DNA from: an uncultured Collinsella sp.
Lineage (GTDB): Bacteria > Actinomycetota > Coriobacteriia > Coriobacteriales > Coriobacteriaceae
Assembly (NCBI GenBank): GCA_900548265.1
Contig: URKG01000001.1
Location: 62,001 to 126,000 of the forward strand
Length of the DNA: 64,000 nt
Reading direction: 5' to 3'
Shown: positions 39,861-49,207 of the stretch, in pieces
Layout: the number at the start of each line of letters is the position of its first letter
Numbering within the stretch: the first letter of the stretch is position 1
Program-made: the position numbers and the translations under genes
The notes under the pieces: model-generated
Database searches by the model: none
Seen by the model: only the letters and a program-made list of their open reading frames with translations
What the model was told of the DNA's origin: nothing

Positions 39861-42686
39861 ATGGTTGTCGATAGTACGATTCGATTTAACGACAGGATGG
39901 ATGGCCCAAGCGTGAGTCTCGGCAGCAAACTATCCGATGCAAAGGTCTCCTTTGCGATATTCAAGCGCGACATTAAGCGACTACTTGTGAACCCCGTCGC
40001 CTTGGTGGTTACCCTCGGCGTGTGCGTTATTCCCTCGCTGTATGCCTGGTACAACATCGTGGCAAACTGGGATCCGTACGGAAACACTCAGGGTATCAAG
40101 ATTGCCATCGCCAACAACGATCGGGGCACCCAAAACGACCTGGTGGGTGAGCTCAACGCGGGTGATAAGGTCGTCGATCAGCTCAAGGAGAACGATCAGT
40201 TGGGCTGGACCTTCGTCGACTCGGCGGCAGATGCCAAAGAGGGCGTCGAAAGTGGCGAATACTATGCTGCCATCGTGATTCCCAAGAACTTCTCCGACAA
40301 TCTCGTCTCGATGCTCGACGGCAATTACCATCAGCCGAAGCTCACCTATTACGTCAACGAGAAAAAGAGCGCCATTGCGCCCAAGGTCACCGATACCGGT
40401 GCCAACACCATCGAGGAGCAGATCAACTCGGAGTTTGTCTCCACGGTGGGCGAGACCGTCGCGGGCATTGCCAAAGATGCTGGCATCGACCTTAAAGACA
40501 AGGCAACCCAGACCAAGGATTCGCTGGCGGGCTCGGTGTCCGAGGCGTCTGATACCCTGGGCGAAGTACGCGATTCCATCGGCGACATGAACACCGCCAT
40601 CGACAAGACGAGCAACTCGATTGCTTCGGCCGATGCTGCACTGGCGGGCCTGCAGGGGCAGGCGCCTTCGCTAACGCAGGCAATCGCTCAGGGTAATGAT
40701 CTGCTGGGCGAAGCTCGCACCACGGCTGGCAAGTCCATCACCTCGCTCTCCAAGGCACTTTCGGAGGGCAGCATCGTGCTGAGTAAGACATCGGCTTCTG
40801 CGAACGCCGCGATTGGCAGGCTTACCGGTACGGTTACGTCCACGACCACTCGAATCGACAACTCGCTCGAATCCCTTCAGGCGACGATTGACCACAACAG
40901 CGCTGTCATCGAGCGCCTGCAGATTCTCGTTAACGATACGTCGACGGGATCGGAGAACGCCGATGCGCTCATCGCGTCGACCATCAATTCGCTTCGCGAG
41001 CAAAACCAGAAGCTGCAGAGCATTAAGGATGGCCTTTCTGCACAGTCGAGGGCCATGGCAAACGACGCTAAGGCAATCTCGAACGCGAGTAAGGCACTCA
41101 ACACGGCAATTCAGACCGGTACGGCTAACCTCGGTCAGGCTCAGACCGATCTGGGGCAGAACGCGCTGCCGAAGGCTTCGAGCGCGCTTGACTCCTTTGC
41201 CGCCGTTTCGGGCGATTTGACCGGCATTGTATCGGGTATGACCCCCACGATAGCGAGCGCGCGCGGCACGCTGGCGCAGCTCGACGCCACGCTCAAGCAG
41301 GCAAAGACCACGCTGTCCCAAACCGATGCCTCCCTTGCCAAGGTTCAGGACAAGCTCGCGACCGCCGCTAATGACATTGCGGCGCTGCAGACCTCTGAGT
41401 CTATGGGCGAGTTAGCCGACCTCATGGACGTCGACGTCAATGACGTGGCAGATTTCATGGCATCTCCGGTTGAGCTGACGTCCAAGTCAATCTATCCGGT
41501 CAAGAGCTTTGGCTCGGGCATCGCGCCCTTCTACACCAATCTGGCGCTGTGGGTAGGCGGCTATGTGCTCATCGCTATCTACAAGCTCGAGGTCGACCGC
41601 GAGGGCATCGGTAGCTTTACGGCGCGTCAGGGCTACTTTGGCCGCTGGCTGCTGATGGTGATCCTGGGTGCGTTCCAGGCCATTATCGTTACGGTGGGCG
41701 ACCTGGTCATTGGCGTTCAGTGCGTCAATCCGCTGCTCTTTGTGCTGGGCGGCATCGCTATCTCGTTCACTTACGTCAACATCATCTATGCGCTGTCCAC
41801 CACCTTTAAGCATATCGGTAAAGCCATTGGCGTCATCCTCGTCATTGTGCAGATCCCCGGCTCGTCGGGCATGTATCCCATCGAGATGATGCCCGGCTTC
41901 TTCCAATGGCTGCATCCGCTGCTGCCCTTCACCTATGGCATCAACCTGCTGCGCGAGACCGTCGGTGGCATGTATTCGTTCAACTACCTGTTCAACCTGT
42001 GCATCCTGGGCGTGTTCCTGATCGTGGCGCTCTTTATCGGTCTGCAGCTGCGCCCGTTGCTGCTCAACCTCAACCTGCTCTTTGATAAACAGCTTTCCAC
42101 GACGGGGCTCATGATCTGCGAGTCCAACGACCTGCCGCGCCAGCGCTATTCGCTGCGCACGGCCATGCGCGTCATGCTCGATTCGGATTCGTACCGTCGC
42201 GAGTTGCTCGATCATGCCGTGGCGTTTGAGCATCGCTACCCGTACTACATCAAGGGCGGTTTTGCCGCCGTGGTAGGCGTGCAGGTTCTGCTCTTTGTGC
42301 TTTCGACGGTGCTCGATATCGACAATAACGGCAAGATCATCCTGCTCGTTATCTGGATCATTTCGGTTATCGCCATCTGTGGCTGGCTCATCAACATCGA
42401 GTACATCCGCGCGAGCCTCAATACCCAGATGCGCATCTCGGCGCTTTCGGATGAGGACCTGCGTCGCGAGATGCGCGAGCACACGGCCGCCATTCCTGCT
42501 GCCCGTCGCATGTTTGGTCTCAACGCCAGCGAGCGGGGCACCAAGGACAGCGAACAGCCCACGAGCCGTCTGCCGCATATCGGTGCGCATCGTAAGGCTC
42601 AAGATGCCGACAACGTTGACAACGTAAGCGGAAATGACGGGGATACCACCCCGCTCGGCAAGCACTCCAAAGGAGGTGAGGCATAA
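39861..42686 (+). CDS. YhgE/Pip-type membrane protein, first of pair
   Basis: About 941 residues from ATG 39861; TTG 39828 and ATG 39897 are also possible and no ribosome site is clear. The N-terminal membrane segment is NPVALVVTLGVCVIPSLYAW, then YNIVANWDPYGNTQGIKIAI, the YhgE/Pip signature. A long external Ser/Ala/Asp-rich coiled-coil region (about 200-520) follows, then five or six membrane segments (about 555-750) as in ABC-2-type exporters. A cytoplasmic tail of about 190 residues contains two more hydrophobic helices (about 805-850). Family members include phage-infection protein and type VII secretion-associated proteins. Substrate unknown. The stop abuts the second copy. Confidence 0.87.
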   Translation: MVVDSTIRFNDRMDGPSVSLGSKLSDAKVSFAIFKRDIKRLLVNPVALVVTLGVCVIPSLYAWYNIVANWDPYGNTQGIKIAIANNDRGTQNDLVGELNAGDKVVDQLKENDQLGWTFVDSAADAKEGVESGEYYAAIVIPKNFSDNLVSMLDGNYHQPKLTYYVNEKKSAIAPKVTDTGANTIEEQINSEFVSTVGETVAGIAKDAGIDLKDKATQTKDSLAGSVSEASDTLGEVRDSIGDMNTAIDKTSNSIASADAALAGLQGQAPSLTQAIAQGNDLLGEARTTAGKSITSLSKALSEGSIVLSKTSASANAAIGRLTGTVTSTTTRIDNSLESLQATIDHNSAVIERLQILVNDTSTGSENADALIASTINSLREQNQKLQSIKDGLSAQSRAMANDAKAISNASKALNTAIQTGTANLGQAQTDLGQNALPKASSALDSFAAVSGDLTGIVSGMTPTIASARGTLAQLDATLKQAKTTLSQTDASLAKVQDKLATAANDIAALQTSESMGELADLMDVDVNDVADFMASPVELTSKSIYPVKSFGSGIAPFYTNLALWVGGYVLIAIYKLEVDREGIGSFTARQGYFGRWLLMVILGAFQAIIVTVGDLVIGVQCVNPLLFVLGGIAISFTYVNIIYALSTTFKHIGKAIGVILVIVQIPGSSGMYPIEMMPGFFQWLHPLLPFTYGINLLRETVGGMYSFNYLFNLCILGVFLIVALFIGLQLRPLLLNLNLLFDKQLSTTGLMICESNDLPRQRYSLRTAMRVMLDSDSYRRELLDHAVAFEHRYPYYIKGGFAAVVGVQVLLFVLSTVLDIDNNGKIILLVIWIISVIAICGWLINIEYIRASLNTQMRISALSDEDLRREMREHTAAIPAARRMFGLNASERGTKDSEQPTSRLPHIGAHRKAQDADNVDNVSGNDGDTTPLGKHSKGGEA

Positions 42687-44876
42687 ATGAAGAACATCCT
42701 GCATCTGTTTAAGCGCGATGTCCAAAACGTGTCTCGCTCCGTGATTGGCTTGATTGTCGTGATGGGTCTCATTATCGTGCCGTGCCTGTACGCGTGGTTT
42801 AACATCGCCGGAAGCTGGGATCCGTATGGCAACACCGGCAATCTCAAGATCGCCGTGGTCAACACCGACGAGGGCTACGAGAGCGATCTGATTCCCGTCG
42901 AGGTCAACGTGGGCGAAAACGTAACCTCCACCCTGCGCGGCAACGAGAACTTCGATTGGGTCGTCCTCAACGACCGCGATAAGGCGATTGAGGGCGTTAA
43001 GTCGGGCGCGTACTACGCTGCCGTCGTTATCCCTAAAACGTTTAGCGCCGACATGATGACGCTTTTCTCGACCGAGGTGAAGCACGCCGATATCGAGTTC
43101 TATGAGAACCAGAAGGCCAACGCCATCGCGCAGATCGTGACTGAAAAGGGTTCGAGCGCCGTCCAGAGTCAGGTCAACGAGACCTTTACCAAGACCATCA
43201 CGACCATCGGCCTTAAGACCGTGTCCAGCCTGCTCGACTATATGAGCACCGACCAGGTGAGCAACTTTATCGCCAATCTGTCCTCGACGCTGGGCGATTC
43301 GGTCCAGGACCTGCAGGACGTTCAGGCCAGTGCAACGTCGCTTGCGGGCATTTTGAGTTCTACGTCCGATTCACTGACATCGGCGGGCGGCATGCTCAAA
43401 CAGTCCGGATCGACCGAGGAGTCGGTGAAGCAGCTCATGCAGCATGCCGAGAGCGGTATTGCCGATTCCGAGCAAGCGCTCAAGTCTGCCAGCGATGCGA
43501 TCGATGCCGCTATTGATGGGAGCGCAGGTTCGTTCGATAACGTTTCTACCGAGCTCGCAAAGGCATTCGACGCTGCAAACAAGCATGTCAATCTTACGGT
43601 GTCTCAGCTCAACGATGGTGCAGTGTCACTCAAGAACCGTGCCGACGAGATTGATGCCACGGCGAATGAGCTCCGTAGTCTTGCTGGCCAGGTGAGTAAC
43701 GATAAGCTCAAGGCAGGGCTTGAGGACGCGGCTGCTGAGCTTGACAAAACCGCGACGGAGTACCGCAACAATGCCAATGAGCTGACGAACATCGCGACGT
43801 CGCTCACGAAGAGCATGGCCGAGGTCAACAGCTCGCGTGCCGAGGTCGACCAGGCCATCGCCGATGCCAAGGCGGGTATCTCGGGTGCCAAGTCCGACTA
43901 CGATTCTACGTTCTCGGTTAAGGCCAAAGAGCTCAAGAAGACCATTTCGGGCGTTCTGGATTCCCTGAACGGTATCTCGGGTGACCTAGATAGCGCCGTG
44001 AGCGGTCTGACCGACGCCTCTGGTTCGCTCGCGAAGGGTCTCTCCAAGGCTGCAAGGCTCGTCAACAAGGCTTCCGATCAGCTGGGTGAGGCATCGGACA
44101 AGATTAGCGCGTTCAAGGACGAGCTCGACGGTGCCCTTATGTCGGACGATCTGGCCACGATCAAGACGATGATCGGCAACGACCCCGATGGCCTCGCCGT
44201 GTCGCTTTCCGGCCCCGTTGCGCTCGATCGCAAGCCGGTCTATCCGATCCGCAACTACGGCTCGGCCATGGCGCCGTTCTACACGATTTTGTCGCTGTGG
44301 GTGGGCTCGATTGTTCTGGCGGCCATGATGAAGGTCTCGGTTGACGATGAGCTCATCAACGAGCTTATCCCCGTGCGCCTGCACGAGATCTACCTGGGTC
44401 GTTACCTGTTCTTTGGCGGTCTGGCACTGCTGCAGGCAACGCTCGTGTGCGCGGGTGACATCCTATTCTTTGGCATCCAGTGCGACAACCCGCTGCAATT
44501 TGTGCTGGCGGGCTGGATCGCGAGTCTTGTGTTCTCCAATATCGTCTATACGCTTACGGTTTCGTTTGGCGATATCGGCAAGGCGCTTGCCGTCGTGTTG
44601 CTGGTCATGCAGGTCGGCGGTTCGGGCGGCACGTTCCCCATCGAGATGACCGGCCCCGTGTTCCAGGCGATATATCCGTTCCTGCCGTTTACCCACGGCA
44701 TCAACGCCATGCATGCCGCCATGGCCGGTGCCTACCATATGGAGTACTGGATTGAGCTGGGTATTCTGGCGAGCTATCTGATTCCGTCGCTGGCCCTGGG
44801 TGTGGTCTTCCGCCGTCCAGTCATCAAAGCCAACGATTGGATCATCGAAAAGCTGGAATCAACCAAATTGATTTAG
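42687..44876 (+). CDS. YhgE/Pip-type membrane protein, second of pair
   Basis: 729 residues; GGAGG for this gene lies in the last codons of the first. The same plan: VIGLIVVMGLIIVPCLYAWF, NIAGSWDPYGNTGNLKIAVV, a long external coiled coil (about 190-490), then membrane segments from about 530 to 715 with GGSGGTFPIEMTGPVFQAIY. It lacks the cytoplasmic tail of its neighbour. Adjacent genes and shared domains suggest that the two form a heteromeric exporter. Confidence 0.88.
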   Translation: MKNILHLFKRDVQNVSRSVIGLIVVMGLIIVPCLYAWFNIAGSWDPYGNTGNLKIAVVNTDEGYESDLIPVEVNVGENVTSTLRGNENFDWVVLNDRDKAIEGVKSGAYYAAVVIPKTFSADMMTLFSTEVKHADIEFYENQKANAIAQIVTEKGSSAVQSQVNETFTKTITTIGLKTVSSLLDYMSTDQVSNFIANLSSTLGDSVQDLQDVQASATSLAGILSSTSDSLTSAGGMLKQSGSTEESVKQLMQHAESGIADSEQALKSASDAIDAAIDGSAGSFDNVSTELAKAFDAANKHVNLTVSQLNDGAVSLKNRADEIDATANELRSLAGQVSNDKLKAGLEDAAAELDKTATEYRNNANELTNIATSLTKSMAEVNSSRAEVDQAIADAKAGISGAKSDYDSTFSVKAKELKKTISGVLDSLNGISGDLDSAVSGLTDASGSLAKGLSKAARLVNKASDQLGEASDKISAFKDELDGALMSDDLATIKTMIGNDPDGLAVSLSGPVALDRKPVYPIRNYGSAMAPFYTILSLWVGSIVLAAMMKVSVDDELINELIPVRLHEIYLGRYLFFGGLALLQATLVCAGDILFFGIQCDNPLQFVLAGWIASLVFSNIVYTLTVSFGDIGKALAVVLLVMQVGGSGGTFPIEMTGPVFQAIYPFLPFTHGINAMHAAMAGAYHMEYWIELGILASYLIPSLALGVVFRRPVIKANDWIIEKLESTKLI

Positions 44877-44970
44877 CGCAGCAATGTGGCGTTGCCGGAA
44901 CATCGAGGATTTCCTGCTCGATACTTTAGCGGGCTGGATTGCGGCGCAGCGCTGGTTGTTGCTACAGTAG

Positions 44971-45007
44971 CGGGGCGTGCCGGGGGTCCGGCGCGTCCCG
45001 TTTTTAT
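44971..45007 (+). terminator. Terminator after the YhgE pair
   Basis: CGGGGCGTGCCGG / CCGGCGCGTCCCG hairpin followed by TTTTTATTT. Confidence 0.85.
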
Positions 45008-45076
45008 TTGACCATGAGGCGGCACGCAGCCATACGCGTGCGGACACCACGCCCAGTTTGAGTGTGAGGATGTTCC

Positions 45077-46060
45077 ATGGCCCAATACGCTGCCAACGAA
45101 ATTGAAAACATGCCCGATAGCCCTGTTGCTCGCGAGGACCTGGGTGCGGGCGGCAACTCCCGTGGTGCCGGTGCTCGTTCGCCGTTGTTCTGGAAAGTTC
45201 TACTGCTTTCGGTGGCGATTATCTGGGGCTACTCCTTTACCACTATGAAGGACGCGCTCGACACCATTCCGGTGTTCGAACTGCTCTATATTCGTTTTCT
45301 TCCCGCAGCGCTGGTCATGCTTGTTATCTTTCGCAAGCGCATCGCCGCCCACCTTAACGCTCGCAATCTGATTGTTGGTCTGAGCATGGGCGCGCTCATG
45401 TGGGCAGCCTATGCCTTGCAGACGGTCGGTCTGGCTCAGACCACGGCGGGTAAGAACGCTTTTTTGACGGGCACCTATTGCATTTTGGTCCCGTTCGCGA
45501 GCTATTTCCTAAGCGGCGAAAAGCTCACTCGCTACAACTTGGGCGCCGCATTGCTCTGTCTGGCGGGCATTGGCCTGGTGGCGCTCGATAGCGTCGAGTT
45601 CAACATCGGTGATGCCATCACGCTGGGCGGTGCGGTTTTCTTTGCTGTTCAGATGTCGGTGACGGCCAAGTACGGTCGCAAAATGGACATCAACGTCATC
45701 ACGTTTTGGATGTTTGTGGGCAACGGCGTGCTGAGCCTGGTCTCGTCGCTGCTATTCGAGACCCAAGCGCCTCTGTCCGTGTGGACGCCGAGCTTTATCG
45801 GCGTGATGACCTTTCTCTCGGTGGGCTGCACGTGCGTGGCGCTGCTCATCCAAAACGTCGGCTTGGCGCACGTCCCGGCCTCGACGGGCTCATTGCTCCT
45901 ATCGATGGAGTCCCCTTCGGGCGTGTTGTTTTCGGTGCTGCTGATGGGGGAGGCGCTCACCTCGCGTCTGCTTGCCGGCTTCGTCCTCATCTTCTTGTCG
46001 ATCATCTTGAGCGAGACACATTTCGATTTTTTGCGCCGAAATAATTGCGCGCAATTGTAA
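45077..46060 (+). CDS. EamA/DMT family transporter
   Basis: 327 residues, about ten membrane segments in two EamA repeats (VAIIWGYSFTTMKDALDTIP at the first; VALLIQNVGLAHVPASTGSL near the end). A 35-residue hydrophilic N-terminus precedes them. Drug/metabolite exporters of this family move amino acids or other small metabolites; substrate not predictable. Own promoter region and terminator suggest a single-gene unit. Confidence 0.88.
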   Translation: MAQYAANEIENMPDSPVAREDLGAGGNSRGAGARSPLFWKVLLLSVAIIWGYSFTTMKDALDTIPVFELLYIRFLPAALVMLVIFRKRIAAHLNARNLIVGLSMGALMWAAYALQTVGLAQTTAGKNAFLTGTYCILVPFASYFLSGEKLTRYNLGAALLCLAGIGLVALDSVEFNIGDAITLGGAVFFAVQMSVTAKYGRKMDINVITFWMFVGNGVLSLVSSLLFETQAPLSVWTPSFIGVMTFLSVGCTCVALLIQNVGLAHVPASTGSLLLSMESPSGVLFSVLLMGEALTSRLLAGFVLIFLSIILSETHFDFLRRNNCAQL

Positions 46061-46071
46061 ACAACTTGTTG

Positions 46072-46098
46072 CGCCGCCCTCCTGGGGCGGCGTTTTTT
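46072..46098 (+). terminator. Terminator after the EamA gene
   Basis: CGCCGCCC / GGGCGGCG stem (46072-46079 with 46085-46092) followed by T6. Confidence 0.92.
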
Positions 46099-46176
46099 AT
46101 GTAACGCCCTTACAGTTATGCCTTGCACTTTAGACCATCAAAGTGCTTGCAGCACAAATAATACTGGAGGGCATCT

Positions 46177-47475
46177 ATGGCACCAGCTCTGTCCGATTTT
46201 CAACCGCAACCAGCGCCCAAGGCCACCCCGGCAGCGCAAGCCGCTATCGGTGACGGTCTTGTTGCCGAGGCTCAAGCTTTTGCAGACAAGCTTGCTGCGT
46301 GGCGCCACGACCTGCACCAGACGCCCGAGTTGGGTAATCGCCTTCCGCAAACCTCTGCGTATATCCAGGCACGTCTGACCGAGATGGGCATCCCGTTTGT
46401 CACGCTCGTCGACGGCTCCTGTGTTGTGGGCTTAATCGGTGCCGGTGCGGCCGTGGCGGCCCAGGGCAACGGTACGTGCACGGACGATCAGGCCGGCACG
46501 GTCATCATGCTGCGCGGCGACATGGATGCCCTTCCCGTCGCGGAAGAGTCGGGCGAGCCTTTCGCCTCTGTCAACGGCTGCATGCATGCTTGCGGCCACG
46601 ATATGCATGCGACGGCCCTGCTTGGTGCCGCCCGCCTGCTCAAGGCTCGCGAGGCCGAGCTTGTCGATGCCAATGCCACGGTTAAGCTGCTGTTTCAGCC
46701 GGGCGAGGAAACCTTTGAGGGCGCCCGCGCTGCCATTGCCGATGGCCTGCTGCAGAACCCGCGTCCCCAGGCGGCTTTCGCCATGCATGTTAACAGCCAA
46801 TCGCCGCTCGGCTTGGTGCTCTATGGAAGCCCGGCGCTTTCGGGCGTGTACGGTTTCCGCATTACACTGCAGGGCAAGGGCGGCCATGGCTCGAGCCCCG
46901 AGATCTGCATCGACCCCATCACGGCCGGCGTCCATGTGCATCTGGCGCTTCAGGAGCTCATCTCCCGCGAGGTGCCGGCGGCCAAGGAGGTCGCGCTTAC
47001 CGTTGGCAAGTTCGCTGGCGGTCAGGCGGCAAACGTCATTCCCGACACCTGCGTGCTCGAGGGAACGCTGCGTGGCTTCGATGTCGAGCTCATGGCGCAT
47101 CTTAAGAGCCGCATTGCCGAGGTCGTCAATGGCGTCGCGGCAACGTATCGTACGCCGGCGACCATCGAGACGCTCTCGGATGTTCCGCCACTCGTACTCG
47201 ATGACGATATGACCCAGGCATCGCTGGGCTATGTGGGTGCGACATTGCCCAAGGCAGCTTTCCTGCCGTTGTTCCACGCCATGGCGAGCGAGGACTTTGC
47301 GCTTATCTCGAGCGAGATCCCGAGCGCGTACTTTACCGTGGGCGCCGCTGTAACCGATACGGATGAGCATTTTGCCCAGCACCATCCCAAGGCGCGCTTT
47401 AACGATGCCGAGCTGCCGCTCGGTGCCGCGGCCTATACCGCCGTCGCTTTGGGCTATATCGCCGACCACCGGTAG
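46177..47475 (+). CDS. M20-family amidohydrolase
   Basis: 432 residues; GGAGGG before the ATG. WRHDLHQTPELGNRLPQTSA, MLRGDMDALPVAEESGEPFA, CMHACGHDMHATALLGAARL, LFQPGEETFEGARA (catalytic Glu) and AMASEDFALIS give the metal and catalytic sites of the N-acyl-amino-acid or hippurate amidohydrolase/IAA-amidohydrolase type. The dimerisation domain insert is GFRITLQGKGGHGSSPEICI. Cytoplasmic. Substrate uncertain: N-acetyl or other N-acyl amino acids. Confidence 0.92.
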   Translation: MAPALSDFQPQPAPKATPAAQAAIGDGLVAEAQAFADKLAAWRHDLHQTPELGNRLPQTSAYIQARLTEMGIPFVTLVDGSCVVGLIGAGAAVAAQGNGTCTDDQAGTVIMLRGDMDALPVAEESGEPFASVNGCMHACGHDMHATALLGAARLLKAREAELVDANATVKLLFQPGEETFEGARAAIADGLLQNPRPQAAFAMHVNSQSPLGLVLYGSPALSGVYGFRITLQGKGGHGSSPEICIDPITAGVHVHLALQELISREVPAAKEVALTVGKFAGGQAANVIPDTCVLEGTLRGFDVELMAHLKSRIAEVVNGVAATYRTPATIETLSDVPPLVLDDDMTQASLGYVGATLPKAAFLPLFHAMASEDFALISSEIPSAYFTVGAAVTDTDEHFAQHHPKARFNDAELPLGAAAYTAVALGYIADHR

Positions 47476-47501
47476 CACCCAACCTTGCCTTTCAAGCCTG
47501 C

Positions 47502-47535
47502 GGGCATGGCCGTAAGGCCTATGCCCTTGTCTTTC
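47502..47535 (+). terminator. Terminator after the M20 gene
   Basis: GGGCATGGCC / GGCCTATGCCC with tip GTAA, then TTGTCTTT. Confidence 0.8.
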
Positions 47536-47598
47536 AAGGCAATCTTGGGCACTACCGGCGCCCGGCGCCGGCTATTCGTTTGTTAAATAAGGAGCAGT

Positions 47599-48903
47599 AT
47601 GTCCCGGCAACGCAAGTTCTTCCCCGGCTGGCTCGTGGTGGCCTCCGGCTTTGTGATCATGGCCACGTGCTACACGATTTTCGTCAACTGCATGAGCCTG
47701 TTCCAGCCGCTGATCGTCAGCGACCTGGGCATTTCCCTTGCGCAGTACAACATCTCCAATGCCATCTCCACCGTGGTGAGCGTTGTGGGTTCGCTTGTGA
47801 TCGGCCATGTTGCCGATAAAGTAAGCGGCCGCGTTCTGGGCTCCCTCACCGTTATCGCCACCTCTGCCGTGCTTGTCGGCATGAGCTTTGTGGGCGAGCT
47901 TTGGCAGGTCTACGTGCTCTTTGCCGTCTCGGGCTGCTTCGCCGTGGCCTCGACCCGCCTGCTCATTAGCCTCGTCACTGCCAACTGGTTTACAGCCAAA
48001 CGCGGTCTTGCTATCTCCATTGCGCTTTCGGGCTCGGGCTTTGGCGGCGCCATTCTCTCGCCGATCGTGAGCTCGCTAATCGTGAGCGTGGGCTGGCGTT
48101 CCGCCTTCTTGGTGCTTGCCGCCGTCTGCATTGTGGCGGCGCTGCCCATCACGGCGTATTCCTTCCGCACCAAACCTTCCGAGATTGGCCTGAAGCCGCT
48201 CGGCGAGAACCCGGGCGATCCGTCTGTTTCCACCGCGGGCGATAGGGACGAGCATACGGCCCCCGACGTCAGTGTTGGTTGGTCGCGCATTAAGAAGAGC
48301 TCGGCATTCTGGCTGCTCGTCGTGGCATTCCTTTTTATGGGCCTTGTCAATGGCGCCATCCTGCCCAACCAGGTTACGAATATGACGAGCGTCACCGTCA
48401 ACGGCGCCAAGATCGTTACGGGCGGTCACGACCCTATGTGGGCAGGCACCGTGCTTTCGGCCTATATGGTTACCGTCGTTATCGCCAAGATTTCCCTTGG
48501 CGCCATCTATGATCGATTTGGCCTGCGTTTTGGCAATGTGTTGGGGTCCGTTGCGTGCATCGTTGCCTGCGTCGCCCTGTGCTTCCCCGCAACCGACCTC
48601 GGCCCCATCGTGGCTGCCATTAGCTTTGGTATCGGAACGTGCATGGGCACCATTACGCCCACGATCGCTGCGTCTAAGCAGTTTGGCATGGCCGACCTGG
48701 GTAAGGTCACGGGCACCATTACCTCGCTCGAGATGGTCGGTGGCACCGTGGGCGCCATCGTCTCGGGTGTGCTGTTCGACGCTACGGGCTCCTTTGCGAG
48801 CACCTGGATCGTGTGCCTGGTGTGCTCCGTGGCTATGCTCGTGTTTCTGTTGGCGTCCGAGCCCATCGCCGCCAAGCTGCGCGCGAGCGTGGCGGGGGAG
48901 TAG
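47599..48903 (+). CDS. MFS transporter, OFA (oxalate/formate antiporter)-like
   Basis: 434 residues, twelve predicted membrane segments. FFPGWLVVASGFVIMATCYT at the N-terminus, GHVADKVSGRVLGS (MFS motif A), a central hydrophilic loop (about 200-235) and GAIYDRFGLRFGNVLG (second motif A) fit the monocarboxylate-type OFA branch. A short-chain carboxylate substrate is plausible. GGAGCA precedes the ATG. Confidence 0.86.
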   Translation: MSRQRKFFPGWLVVASGFVIMATCYTIFVNCMSLFQPLIVSDLGISLAQYNISNAISTVVSVVGSLVIGHVADKVSGRVLGSLTVIATSAVLVGMSFVGELWQVYVLFAVSGCFAVASTRLLISLVTANWFTAKRGLAISIALSGSGFGGAILSPIVSSLIVSVGWRSAFLVLAAVCIVAALPITAYSFRTKPSEIGLKPLGENPGDPSVSTAGDRDEHTAPDVSVGWSRIKKSSAFWLLVVAFLFMGLVNGAILPNQVTNMTSVTVNGAKIVTGGHDPMWAGTVLSAYMVTVVIAKISLGAIYDRFGLRFGNVLGSVACIVACVALCFPATDLGPIVAAISFGIGTCMGTITPTIAASKQFGMADLGKVTGTITSLEMVGGTVGAIVSGVLFDATGSFASTWIVCLVCSVAMLVFLLASEPIAAKLRASVAGE

Positions 48904-48938
48904 ACGTCCGTCGCTCTTTTCTGTTCGCCCCGTTCTGT

Positions 48939-49137
48939 CCGTGGCTGCCCTGGAAGCCGAATGGATGCTCGTACCATCATTCGGTTTCCAAGGCGGCCAC
49001 GGGCCTACGAAATGATCCGTTTTCCTCCGTCCCCAACAGATCACGTGATTCGAAGGGGACGGAGGAATACGGATCACAAACAGCGGCGGCGCGTCTGGCC
49101 GAACGAGCCCCCATACCCTCGTTCGGTCAGACGCGCC
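48939..49137. repeat. Three consecutive long inverted repeats before hisS
   Basis: The 304-bp gap holds three palindromic units. A: 48939-48963 with 48978-49002, 22 of 25. B: 49014-49034 with 49055-49075, 20 of 21, whose loop contains the palindrome ATCACGTGAT. C: 49088-49107 with 49118-49137, 19 of 20, followed by GTTTTGTTTTT, so it may end the MFS transcript. A TATAAT at 49160-49165 is a likely -10 for hisS. No coding frame is seen. Confidence 0.8.
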
Positions 49138-49207
49138 ACCGCGTTTTGTTTTTGTGCCGTATAATGACCGTTACCTATGACGCGATACAAAAGAAAGGTG
49201 TTTGCCC

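Noticed and set aside
41487..43085. 532-codon minus-strand frame opposite the YhgE genes
   Set aside because: Shadow frame with His/Gln/Arg-rich composition typical of antisense reading in GC-rich DNA.
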